Positions 1 to 7,201 of a DNA stretch of 64,000 nt are shown in pieces. Made by a program: the position numbers and the translations under genes. The stretch is taken from the NCBI GenBank assembly GCA_017459925.1, contig JAFUCC010000026.1, positions 1 to 64,000 of the forward strand, given 5' to 3'. Position 1 is the stretch's first letter. Each line of letters begins with the position of its first letter. Source of the DNA: Eggerthellaceae bacterium. GTDB taxonomy: Bacteria > Actinomycetota > Coriobacteriia > Coriobacteriales > Eggerthellaceae. The notes under the pieces are model-generated. The model was not told the origin of the DNA. It made no database searches and saw only the letters and a program-made list of their open reading frames with translations.

Positions 1-29
1 CAATCCTTGCGTAGGAATTCTTCCTCAAA

Positions 30-119
30 TTGAACATCTTCCCTGGGGTCATGCTCAATCCGAGCGCCTTCCCTGGGGTCATGCTCAATCCGAGCGCCTT
101 CCCCGGGATAACGTTCGAC
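30..119. repeat. Family A palindromic element with tandem 30-bp units
   Basis: A TTGAACATC arm is followed by two exact 30-bp tandem copies (41-70 and 71-100) and a diverged third half-unit ending just before the larE stop codon. The core TTCCCTGGGG and the arm match five other elements in the window. The preceding 1-29 resembles the spacer of the copy at 61483-61588, so this is probably the right half of an element cut by the window edge. Its location 3' of larE suggests terminator or mRNA 3'-end function (inference). Confidence 0.8.
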
Positions 120-947
120 TTACAGCGTTTCGTTCATGCTTCCCGTGCGGTAGCCCTGGAGGTCGAGCGAAATGTACGCAAAGCCGAGCTCCTTAAGCTT
201 GCCGGCGATTTCAGTCCTCTGGCTTTCGCTTGCAAGCCGCTCGATATCCGTTGGCGGCACTTCGATGCGCGCAGTCTCGTCCTGCATGCGCACGCGTACC
301 TGCGAAAAGCCCGCATCGCGAATGACGTCTTCTGCTTTGTCGACCATCATGAGCCGTTCGCTCGTGAGGAGGTCGCCGTATGCGAAGCGCGTGTTCAGGC
401 ATGCGAACGCAGGCTTATCCCAAACAGAGAGACCGAGGAATCGGGCGAGGTTTCGAACGTCGGCTTTCGTAAGGCCTGCTGCACGCAGCGGGCTCACGAT
501 GTCCATTTCCGCGACGGCCTTGAAACCTGGGCGGTAATCGCCTTCGTCATCGAGGTTCGATCCTTCGGCGATTGTCCAAATATCATGAGTAGCTGCTTCT
601 CGGCGAATGCAATTGAAGAGCTCGCGTTTGCAGTGATAACAACGGTCGACGGGATTGTGGTCGAACCCCTCGATATCGAACTCGTGGGTTTCCACGAGCA
701 GATGGCGCACGCCTTCATCTCGGCAAAACTGACGCGCTTCCTCGATTTCCCGTGTCGGGATGGAAGGGCTGCAGCCGGTGACGGCGACGGCATCGTCTCC
801 TAGCACGTCATGAGCCACCTTAAGAAGCAGCGTCGAGTCAACTCCGCCGGAAAACGCCACGGCCAGGCGCTCGTAGGCGCCCAGTGTTTCGCAGAGGATG
901 TCGAATTTGCCCGCTAGCTCTTTATCCAATTTGATTTCTTGTTCCAT
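120..947 (-). CDS. larE: ATP-dependent sacrificial sulfur transferase LarE
   Basis: 275 residues, usual LarE length. LarE adenylates the pyridinium dinucleotide carboxylate and donates sulfur from its own cysteine while the nickel-pincer cofactor of lactate racemase and related enzymes is built. An N-type ATP pyrophosphatase loop SGGVDS lies at residues 33-38, a DRCYHCKREL segment at 101-110, and the PAFACLNTR segment carries Cys183, at the place of the sacrificial cysteine in family members. The ATG at 947 follows GGAG. No larB or larC is visible here, so the cofactor's client enzyme is unknown. Divergent from ribF. Other LarE-family sulfur transferases cannot be excluded. Confidence 0.88.
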   Translation of the reverse strand: MEQEIKLDKELAGKFDILCETLGAYERLAVAFSGGVDSTLLLKVAHDVLGDDAVAVTGCSPSIPTREIEEARQFCRDEGVRHLLVETHEFDIEGFDHNPVDRCYHCKRELFNCIRREAATHDIWTIAEGSNLDDEGDYRPGFKAVAEMDIVSPLRAAGLTKADVRNLARFLGLSVWDKPAFACLNTRFAYGDLLTSERLMMVDKAEDVIRDAGFSQVRVRMQDETARIEVPPTDIERLASESQRTEIAGKLKELGFAYISLDLQGYRTGSMNETL

Positions 948-980
948 TGTTTGCTCCGTTAGTCGTAGTTGTTCCCGTGC

Positions 981-988
981 ATTATAAT
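981..988. promoter_or_regulatory. Shared -10 palindrome between larE and ribF
   Basis: ATTATAAT reads TATAAT on both strands. Minus strand: TTCCAC, 17 bp, TATAAT. Plus strand: TTAGTC, 18 bp, TATAAT. Both -35 boxes are weak, so only the -10 is convincing. Confidence 0.35.
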
Positions 989-1022
989 GCCCTCCTGTAA
1001 ACAGTGGAACGAAAGATGCTCG

Positions 1023-1940
1023 ATGGCACGCTATTTGGCTGACAATTCCTTTGATTACGGACTGTTCGACGGCGCATCATGCGCATTCGGCGTCTTCGAT
1101 GGCCTGCACACCGGCCATCAATACCTTATACGGTGCGCCATCGAAACACGGCCTGCGGAGAACCGAAGCATTGCCATGACCTTTGACATAGACCCGGACG
1201 AAGTCTTTCATCCCGATCGATTGAAGAAGCTCATGCGTAACCCCGATAGGCTTGCCGCGTTGGAGGAATCGGGCGTTGACGATGTCGTGGCTTTTCCGTT
1301 CACGAAAGAGCTGTTCACGCTCGAGCCCATGAGCTTTCTCGAAAGCGCCTTTCCCGCCGGTGCGCCTTCGCACTTGCATGTCGGCGAGGATTTCCGTTTC
1401 GGCGCAAAGGCGGCAGGCACTGTTGAAACGCTACGGGAATGGGGTGCACGAGTAGGCTGCGCTATTCATGCGCATCATCTTGTAAGCGCCGATGGCAAGC
1501 CGATTACCGCCACGCGCATTAGGCTGCTGCTCTTGGAAGGCAACGTGCGAGAGGCGGCAAGGCTGTTGGGACACCCCTATTCCCTCCGTGAAACCGTGCG
1601 AAAAGGCCGTGGCGAGGGGGCTGATTTCGGGTTCGCAACTGCAAACCTCGTGGTAAAACCGCATGACAGGGTTCTCGGCGAGGGCGTATATGCGGCATAT
1701 GCGCTTGTCGGCGGAGAATCATACAAAGCAGCTGTATCAGTGGGCGTCTCTCCCACCTTCGAGTCTTCATCTACGGCGAACATGGAAGCGCACATTCTCG
1801 ATTTCGAGGGAAACCTCGTCGACCGGGATATCGTTCTTCAGTTCGTCGAGTATCTCAGGCCCATGATCAAATTCGATTCCACCGAAGAACTCATCGCTAC
1901 AGTGATGTCGAACATCGAGTGGGTTCGCGAAAACCTTTAG
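1023..1940 (+). CDS. ribF: Bifunctional riboflavin kinase/FAD synthetase RibF
   Basis: 305 residues from the ATG at 1023; an upstream start at 969 would add an unconserved 18-residue leader. Converts riboflavin to FMN and FMN to FAD. The N-terminal nucleotidyltransferase domain has FDGLHTGH at 25-32. The C-terminal flavokinase domain has the GFATANL segment (PTAN is canonical) and the ANMEAHILDF segment with the expected acidic residue. The stop codon overlaps that of the convergent flavoprotein gene. No FMN riboswitch is visible upstream. Confidence 0.93.
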   Translation: MARYLADNSFDYGLFDGASCAFGVFDGLHTGHQYLIRCAIETRPAENRSIAMTFDIDPDEVFHPDRLKKLMRNPDRLAALEESGVDDVVAFPFTKELFTLEPMSFLESAFPAGAPSHLHVGEDFRFGAKAAGTVETLREWGARVGCAIHAHHLVSADGKPITATRIRLLLLEGNVREAARLLGHPYSLRETVRKGRGEGADFGFATANLVVKPHDRVLGEGVYAAYALVGGESYKAAVSVGVSPTFESSSTANMEAHILDFEGNLVDRDIVLQFVEYLRPMIKFDSTEELIATVMSNIEWVRENL

Positions 1941-3190
1941 CGGCAACCCGCTTCGATTCTCAGCGTCAGCATGGCGCCGGTATCGTAAGCCACGCTTCCT
2001 GGTTCGTCCTTATCGCAAACGAGGTTGAAGCCGACGAGGCGACGTGGCTTCCCTTCGCGATTCTCGAATATGTACACGACCGTCATGTCCTCCGCCTCGC
2101 GCACTTCGATTGAACGCTCGGGCGTGATTTCCATGGTGCCGGCGGAGATGAACAGCGTTCCGTTCACGGCGATGGTGTTCGTTGAAATTGACCCCTTGAA
2201 AGCACATTCTTCGTCGGGTTGCCCACCAGCTAGCTCGGCAGCGATAGCAGCGCCCGCAGTTGCGCCTTGAAGCGCAGCGTTCTTCCAAATTCCCACGATG
2301 CGCTTTTCGCCCGATATCAACTCTGTTGCCTGAGCAACATCGCCCGCCGCATATACGTCGGGATCGCTTGTGCGCATGAACTCGTCGACGATAAGCGCGC
2401 GATCGGTTTCCAACGCTCCTTCGACGACGAAGTCGAGGTTCGATTTCATGCCATGGGCAACCGATATCTCGTCGAAAACGTCGGTATCGCCCGAAGAAAA
2501 CGTGACTTCTAGTTTATCGCCTATGCGTTTGACTGCTTTAATGCTCTGACCGAGTCGGAGCTCGACGCCCTTCTCGCGCAGGCCCTTTTCAAAGCGGATA
2601 GCAGCTTCTGGAAGCGCGTTGAAGTCGAGCACATGGGGATTTATGCCCACGAGCGTGCATTCGAGGCCGTGGTTCAAGCATGCCTCGAGCGTTTTAAGGG
2701 CCACCATCGATGCGCCGCTGACCAAGATGCGTTTAATGCCAGGGCGCTCAAGGGCGTCTTTCAAGCGCTGCGCATCGGCCATCGACCTCAGGACAAGCGG
2801 TCTATAGGCGGAGTCGCCTTCGACCTCGGGAAACCCCCAACACATGGGAGTTGCGCCTGTGGCAATGACGCACTTGTCGTAACCATACGTTCCTTTGGAA
2901 GTCGTGATAGCGTGCGTGACGGTATCGAGCGCTTCGACTGGTTCGTCATAGAGTATGTCGAGGTTCAAGTCTGCAACTTCTTCTGCGCTCCAGGGAAAGC
3001 ACTCTTCGTATGTCTTGTCACCCCAGGCGTAATACGATGTGAGGATAGGGCTGTATGGCAACGTGTCGATATCGGAAAACACGAGCACACGTCCGCCGAA
3101 ACCTGCGTTTCGCAAAGCAATCGCAGCATTCATGCCCGCCGTGCCGAAGCCGATGATCGCAACCGTTTTCGAATTCGATTGATCTGCCAT
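1937..3190 (-). CDS. FAD/NAD(P)-dependent oxidoreductase
   Basis: 417 residues with the layout of pyridine nucleotide-disulfide reductases. A Rossmann motif GFGTAGMNAA lies near residue 15, an IATGATP motif follows the first FAD subdomain, a second nucleotide-binding region lies mid-protein, and YAAGDVAQATE marks the C-terminal FAD contact. There is no CxxxxC redox pair, so it is not a thioredoxin- or lipoamide-type reductase; NADH:acceptor or nitrite reductase-like flavoproteins fit better. It lies 49 nt downstream of an Fe-S protein gene in the same direction, suggesting a two-protein electron-transfer unit (inference). Substrate unknown. Confidence 0.8.
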   Translation of the reverse strand: MADQSNSKTVAIIGFGTAGMNAAIALRNAGFGGRVLVFSDIDTLPYSPILTSYYAWGDKTYEECFPWSAEEVADLNLDILYDEPVEALDTVTHAITTSKGTYGYDKCVIATGATPMCWGFPEVEGDSAYRPLVLRSMADAQRLKDALERPGIKRILVSGASMVALKTLEACLNHGLECTLVGINPHVLDFNALPEAAIRFEKGLREKGVELRLGQSIKAVKRIGDKLEVTFSSGDTDVFDEISVAHGMKSNLDFVVEGALETDRALIVDEFMRTSDPDVYAAGDVAQATELISGEKRIVGIWKNAALQGATAGAAIAAELAGGQPDEECAFKGSISTNTIAVNGTLFISAGTMEITPERSIEVREAEDMTVVYIFENREGKPRRLVGFNLVCDKDEPGSVAYDTGAMLTLRIEAGCR

Positions 3191-3239
3191 GTCTATCCCC
3201 TCGCCCTTAAAGCTACGTAATTGCCGTTGATTCGGGTCG

Positions 3240-4439
3240 TTACGCGAACACGCTTGCGAGCCAAGCGCCGTATTCGCCCGACCACATGCTTCCGAGCTGG
3301 TAGAAAACGAGGTTCCAATCGAACTGGCTCTCGAACATGAGCTCGGTGTAATGCTTGTTCTGGATGTCCCGCGGTGCGCTCATGAGGCGGTATGCGTACG
3401 TGTACGTGCAGGTTGGGCACATGGTGATGACGGTTGAGCCGTCAGGGGCGAAGGACATCTTGCTGTCGGCTTGTTGGGCTTGCCGGTCGGGCTGGAAGGC
3501 GCTGACCGCGCCGCCTGCGCCACAGCAACCGTGGAAGATCGACGGCGTCGTCGGGTCGATTCCAAGCACCTCGCACGTTTGCCGCAAGTAGGTGCCGTCT
3601 CGATCCTGACACGACTTCGAAAGATAAAGGTTTCCCTCTGGCGCTTGCCGTTTCGCCGTGAATCCGTGATCTGACAGGAAAGCCGCAAGGGAGACGACTT
3701 CGATGTCGGCTCCGCGAATCGAAAGGGCCTTAGCCATGTCGTTGGCGCAACCGGGGCACACGCACACGAGTTGCGATACGCCAGATTGAACGAGCTCGTC
3801 GATATTGCGCTGGCATAGGTTCTCGGCGCGGTCGAAGAACCCGGCGCTCTTCAATGACGACCCGCAGCAACTATCGAGCATGGTTGCCTTCTCGCACATG
3901 CCGTCGATCGTCTCGAAAATTTCCCGCGTGAGCTCGGGGCCATAAGCGGCAAGAGAGCATCCCGGCATGAAGGCGACATCGCAATCGGCCGAAGCCTCAT
4001 GGTGCTCGTTTGCGATATGGCGCGTAAGGTCGACGTAGCCAATGCCGTGGATAGCGCGATACGCCTTGAAGATATCCCATTCCTCATCTACGAGAACGCT
4101 CGACCATGCTTCTCGCTCTATGAGGCCGAGGCTCTGGAAATCGACGCGGGCATGGTAAATGAGATCGCACACGTCGTTATGGGCAAAGCACGTGTTCTTG
4201 CACGACGTGCAGAAGAAGCACCCGCGCACTGCCTGCACAAGTTGCGGGTTCATCGCGATGTTCAGGCGAACGTCATCTTCGGATTCCGCCCCACGCTCGA
4301 CTTCAAGCATGGCTTTGGCAATGTCGCCGAGCGTCATGTCTGCGGCAACGAGCGATGTGCAGGCGCCTTTGCAATGCCCGCATTCAGTGCATGTTCCGGA
4401 AAACGACCGATACGTATCGGAGCACTTGAGAATCCCCAT
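3240..4439 (-). CDS. Fe-S protein with two 4Fe-4S sites and two CCG domains
   Basis: 399 residues. Two ferredoxin-type sites of CX2CX2CX3C spacing lie at Cys17/20/23/27 and Cys74/77/80/84. Two CCG domains follow, each with an early Cys, a central Cys-Cys-Gly and a late CxxC (CPGC, then CPTC). This is the architecture of HdrD, GlpC and related quinone or heterodisulfide-linked subunits, where CCG domains bind a non-cubane cluster. No membrane segment is obvious. Together with the following flavoprotein it could pass electrons between NADH and a disulfide, quinone or organic substrate. The specific reaction cannot be named. Confidence 0.8.
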   Translation of the reverse strand: MGILKCSDTYRSFSGTCTECGHCKGACTSLVAADMTLGDIAKAMLEVERGAESEDDVRLNIAMNPQLVQAVRGCFFCTSCKNTCFAHNDVCDLIYHARVDFQSLGLIEREAWSSVLVDEEWDIFKAYRAIHGIGYVDLTRHIANEHHEASADCDVAFMPGCSLAAYGPELTREIFETIDGMCEKATMLDSCCGSSLKSAGFFDRAENLCQRNIDELVQSGVSQLVCVCPGCANDMAKALSIRGADIEVVSLAAFLSDHGFTAKRQAPEGNLYLSKSCQDRDGTYLRQTCEVLGIDPTTPSIFHGCCGAGGAVSAFQPDRQAQQADSKMSFAPDGSTVITMCPTCTYTYAYRLMSAPRDIQNKHYTELMFESQFDWNLVFYQLGSMWSGEYGAWLASVFA

Positions 4440-4481
4440 TGCAACTCCCTTTCAAACTGCAAAATTAACGGAGCTTGCGCA

Positions 4482-5012
4482 TTAACCCCACGTCGATGAA
4501 CCCGATGAGCCTATTGAAGGCGATATACCCGTCAAGGCGCCAAGATCGGTACCTTGGAGGGTTTCGGCAACCATCGGATACAAGAATACTAGGGCGACGA
4601 TGTTCAGGACAAGGGCGAAAGCGGCTACGGCGATGACGAGCATACCCGACCTTCTGATTGTGCGTTGCAATTCTGGATTGCCATAGCGGTTTTCGGCAAG
4701 CTGGTTGAGCTTTCCGTATGCGACGCATCCGAACCCAATGGCAACCGCGCTGAGGAAGACACCTCCGAAGAACAGCGAGAAGACGGCGATAACCTGAGAT
4801 GCCGTAATGTACTTGCGAGCGCTTTGAAACACCTTGAATTCTTCGGCGTTCAGGCTGAATTTCGTCTTGCCGATTACGGCAGTAGCAGCCTGAGACGAAA
4901 CCCGCCGATTTGAAGACGGAGCTTCGTTCAGCGATTCGGGCTGTTCCGGCGCCTCAGAGTCTTCGGGGTTCCACCGAACGGGCGGCTCGGGCTTGTTCGC
5001 GTTATCTCCCAT
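4482..5012 (-). CDS. Hypothetical membrane protein, two TM segments
   Basis: 176 residues, not recognised. The first 45 residues are Pro/Glu/Asn/Ser-rich and probably disordered. Hydrophobic segments lie around residues 72-95 and 123-150, separated by a short polar loop, and the C-terminus is a Ser/Gly tail. The start abuts the dut stop with no spacer, so it is translated from the dut mRNA and may be coupled to it. The layout resembles small DUF4190-type membrane proteins, but no family can be assigned by eye. Confidence 0.6.
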   Translation of the reverse strand: MGDNANKPEPPVRWNPEDSEAPEQPESLNEAPSSNRRVSSQAATAVIGKTKFSLNAEEFKVFQSARKYITASQVIAVFSLFFGGVFLSAVAIGFGCVAYGKLNQLAENRYGNPELQRTIRRSGMLVIAVAAFALVLNIVALVFLYPMVAETLQGTDLGALTGISPSIGSSGSSTWG

Positions 5013-5462
5013 TTAAGCGCTGACGCCGCTGCTGCCGAAGCCGCCTGCGCCACGCTGCGTTTCGGAGAGCTCGTCTGCCTCTTCGAGCGTGACGGTGGGA
5101 ACAGGCATGATGACCAATTGAGCGATACGATCGCCGTGCTCGATTTCAAAATCGGTACTAGGATCGAGGTTGACGAGAATCGCCTTGATTTCGCCGCGAT
5201 AATCGCTGTCGATGAGGCCTGGAGCGTTGACGATGGAGATGCCGTGCTTTGCAGCAAGACCGCTACGCGGCAACACGAAACCCGCGTAGCCACGTGGGAT
5301 GGCGATGGCTATGCCGCAGGAAACAAGCTTCCTTTCAAACGGCTTGAGGACTGCCGACTCAGCGGCACGCAAATCGAGGCCGGCATCGCCCGGATAAGCG
5401 TAAGCCGGCATGTCGAGCGTTTTATCAAGTCGTTTGATGGGGAGCGTTACCTGGTCGGTCAT
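5013..5462 (-). CDS. dut: dUTP diphosphatase
   Basis: 149 residues from the ATG at 5462, 1 nt after the nrdR stop; a longer reading frame would overlap nrdR and lacks conservation. Homotrimeric enzyme hydrolysing dUTP to dUMP and PPi. Motifs in order: the AGLDLRA segment, the PRSGLA segment, the GLIDSDYRGEI segment with the catalytic Asp, the GDRIAQLV segment, and a C-terminal GAGGFGSSG arm that closes the active site. Cotranscription with nrdR couples two steps of deoxynucleotide control. Confidence 0.95.
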   Translation of the reverse strand: MTDQVTLPIKRLDKTLDMPAYAYPGDAGLDLRAAESAVLKPFERKLVSCGIAIAIPRGYAGFVLPRSGLAAKHGISIVNAPGLIDSDYRGEIKAILVNLDPSTDFEIEHGDRIAQLVIMPVPTVTLEEADELSETQRGAGGFGSSGVSA

Positions 5463-5463
5463 G

Positions 5464-5910
5464 CTATCGGAGCTCCTCGAGCGCGGCGGCAAACTCTTCG
5501 ATGTTCTTGAAATCCTTGTATACGCTTGCAAAACGAACGTATGCGACGTCGTCGAGAGACTCGAGGCGGTCGAGCACTTTCGTGCCGAGGTTCTTCGAGG
5601 TTATCTCGTTACGGGGAGCTGCACGCAGTTCGGATTCGATATCGTCGATGAGGCCGGTGATTTGGTCGGGGGAAATCGGACGCTTCGCGCAGGCGAGGGT
5701 GACGCTGCGCAGCAGCTTGTTGCGGTCGTATGTCTCAGATGAGCCATCTGATTTCGTAACGAGCAGGGGGCTGTCGCCCAAACGCTCGTACGTCGTGAAA
5801 CGATGCTTGCAGTCTAGGCACTCGCGGCGACGACGAATTGTGGCGCCGTCGTCAGACGGGCGAGAGTCTACGACTTTCGATTCGGGGAAACCGCAAGATG
5901 GGCAACGCAT
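5464..5910 (-). CDS. nrdR: Transcriptional repressor NrdR
   Basis: 148 residues from the ATG at 5910, preceded by AAGGAG. The zinc ribbon starts MRCPSC and closes with CLDCKHRF; an ATP-cone domain follows (KSDGSSETYDRNKL onward). NrdR senses ATP/dATP and represses ribonucleotide reductase operons through tandem NrdR boxes. No nrd reductase gene is in the window. A NrdR-type box lies about 73 nt upstream, suggesting autoregulation (inference). Confidence 0.94.
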   Translation of the reverse strand: MRCPSCGFPESKVVDSRPSDDGATIRRRRECLDCKHRFTTYERLGDSPLLVTKSDGSSETYDRNKLLRSVTLACAKRPISPDQITGLIDDIESELRAAPRNEITSKNLGTKVLDRLESLDDVAYVRFASVYKDFKNIEEFAAALEELR

Positions 5911-5982
5911 GGTGCATACTCCTTCGTTTAAACTACGTTGCCCATAGAATACCACGTATATGAGGGAATTAACCTACAAATA

Positions 5983-5992
5983 CAATATATTG
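5983..5992. promoter_or_regulatory. NrdR-type box upstream of nrdR
   Basis: CAATATATTG is an exact match to the palindromic core CWATATATWG described for NrdR boxes. Only one clear copy is seen, whereas functional sites are usually paired, so regulation is plausible but unproven. The box lies next to the left arm of the repeat at 5995. Confidence 0.45.
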
Positions 5993-5994
5993 AT

Positions 5995-6105
5995 TTTGCA
6001 AATGAGTAGCAGGACGTTCCTGCGACTCATTTTGCAGGGCGCTCCAGCCCTCAGCTTCACCTACGGGAAATGAGTCGCAGGAACGTCCTGCTACTCATTT
6101 GCAAA
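5995..6105. repeat. Family B palindromic element, copy 1
   Basis: Perfect 38-nt inverted repeat (5995-6032 against 6068-6105) around a 35-nt spacer containing CTCCAGCCCT. Each arm is itself nearly palindromic: ATGAGTAGCAGGA, then CGT, then TCCTGCGACTCAT. Two relatives lie at 30050 and 55756. The element is 18 nt after the stop of the upstream minus-strand gene. Confidence 0.85.
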
Positions 6106-6123
6106 GCGCCCCTGCGAGAAACG

Positions 6124-6462
6124 TTACGCACCGAGAATCAGCGATACGATAGCGATAGCGCCAGAGCAAGCTGACAAGATGGCGATTCCCTGTTTGGTGA
6201 ACAGGTTGTACGGACAACCGAGCATGCTCTCGAGCTTAAGGCTGCAGTACATCTCGCTCGATTCGAGGATGCGCTTCGCCGTTGCCGTCTTCCGCTCTGC
6301 GGCAGGCTTTTCTTGCGCGTGAGCGCGAACGTTATGCACGGCAGGGGCGCTGTTCCGCGTTGGGAACATGATGATCTTCGCATCTTCGGCGGTTTCGGCC
6401 CATCGGGGCATCTTCAATGCGGCGGTTCCGTTCGTGTACGCATTGAAATTTCTCTTGCCCAT
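6124..6462 (-). CDS. SOS-controlled small tail-anchored membrane protein (unknown)
   Basis: 112 residues, no recognised family. The N-terminal 90 residues are basic and soluble; residues 92-112 form one hydrophobic segment running to the C-terminus. The start follows AGGAGG. The promoter is TTGACA, 17 bp, TATTAT, with a LexA box filling its spacer, and the gene is divergent from lexA. In other Gram-positives the gene beside lexA is often an SOS cell-division inhibitor (YneA, DivS), but those have an N-terminal TM and often LysM, which are absent here. A role in the SOS checkpoint is inferred from position only. Confidence 0.75.
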   Translation of the reverse strand: MGKRNFNAYTNGTAALKMPRWAETAEDAKIIMFPTRNSAPAVHNVRAHAQEKPAAERKTATAKRILESSEMYCSLKLESMLGCPYNLFTKQGIAILSACSGAIAIVSLILGA

Positions 6463-6483
6463 TTTTCCTCCTGCACTTGCACA

Positions 6484-6551
6484 GAACCTTTGTTCGTGTG
6501 TATAATAAGCCGAACAAAAGTTCTTGTCAACGAAAAATCAAACATTTGTTC
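6484..6551. promoter_or_regulatory. Three LexA boxes in the lexA divergent promoter
   Basis: GAACCTTTGTTC (6484-6495) and GAACAAAAGTTC (6512-6523) match GAAC-N4-GTTC exactly; AAACATTTGTTC (6540-6551) has one deviation and ends 14 nt before the lexA ATG. Box 2 lies inside the promoter of the 112-residue gene and box 3 overlaps the lexA leader, so both genes should be LexA-repressed. Confidence 0.9.
6502..6530 (-). promoter_or_regulatory. Sigma-A promoter for the SOS membrane protein
   Basis: On the minus strand TTGACA (6525-6530), 17-bp spacer, TATTAT (6502-6507). The spacer contains LexA box 2. One of the best promoters in the window. Confidence 0.8.
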
Positions 6552-6565
6552 TGAAAGGATGAAAC

Positions 6566-7201
6566 ATGGCTGATAAGTTGACGAAGCGCCAGCAAGCTGT
6601 CATGGACAGCATCGAGAAAAGCATTCGCGAAAAGGGCTACGGTCCCACCGTGCGCGAAATCTGCGCAGACTTGGGCCTCTCCTCCCCCTCCACTGTCCAC
6701 GTTCATCTTAAGACGCTCGAGCAGAAGGGCTACATTGTCCGCGACCCGTTGAAGTCCCGTTCAATCTCTCTGCCGACTCAGCATGCCGATGAGGCGCCCT
6801 CCAATGTCATCAGGCCCAGCTTCAGCAAAATCGTCGACGTGCCGCTCGTCGGCAACGTGGCGGCTGGCGAGCCCATTCTTGCCGAGGAGAACATCACCGA
6901 CACCATCTCGCTTCCGACCGACATCGTCGGCGACGCCCCGTCGTTCATGCTGTCAGTTCGCGGAGAATCCATGATCGAGGCAGGCATCAACGACGGCGAC
7001 TACGTGGTCGTGAAAGAGCAGCCCGTTGCCAATAACGGCGACATCGTCGTCGCCATCATCGAAGACGGCGCCACAGTGAAGCGCTTTTACAAGGAACGCG
7101 ACCATATTCGCTTGCAGCCGGAAAACTCAGCCATGAGCCCCATCATCACGACCGATTGCACCATCGCGGGAAAGGTCGTCGCCGTGTTCCGCAGAATTTA
7201 G
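6566..7201 (+). CDS. lexA: SOS repressor LexA
   Basis: 211 residues. N-terminal winged helix-turn-helix (about 1-65, with PTVREICADLGLSSPSTV), then a peptidase S24 domain. The autocleavage site is Ala100-Gly101, the catalytic Ser135 lies in RGESMIEAG and Lys172 in GATVKRFY; all are intact. The ATG at 6566 follows GAAAGGA. RecA filaments trigger cleavage; recA in this window carries a matching box. The stop overlaps that of convergent hflX. Confidence 0.97.
   Translation: MADKLTKRQQAVMDSIEKSIREKGYGPTVREICADLGLSSPSTVHVHLKTLEQKGYIVRDPLKSRSISLPTQHADEAPSNVIRPSFSKIVDVPLVGNVAAGEPILAEENITDTISLPTDIVGDAPSFMLSVRGESMIEAGINDGDYVVVKEQPVANNGDIVVAIIEDGATVKRFYKERDHIRLQPENSAMSPIITTDCTIAGKVVAVFRRI

Noticed and set aside
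30-803. 257-residue plus-strand reading frame
   Set aside because: Antisense to larE; its first repeats are just the translated family A tandem units.
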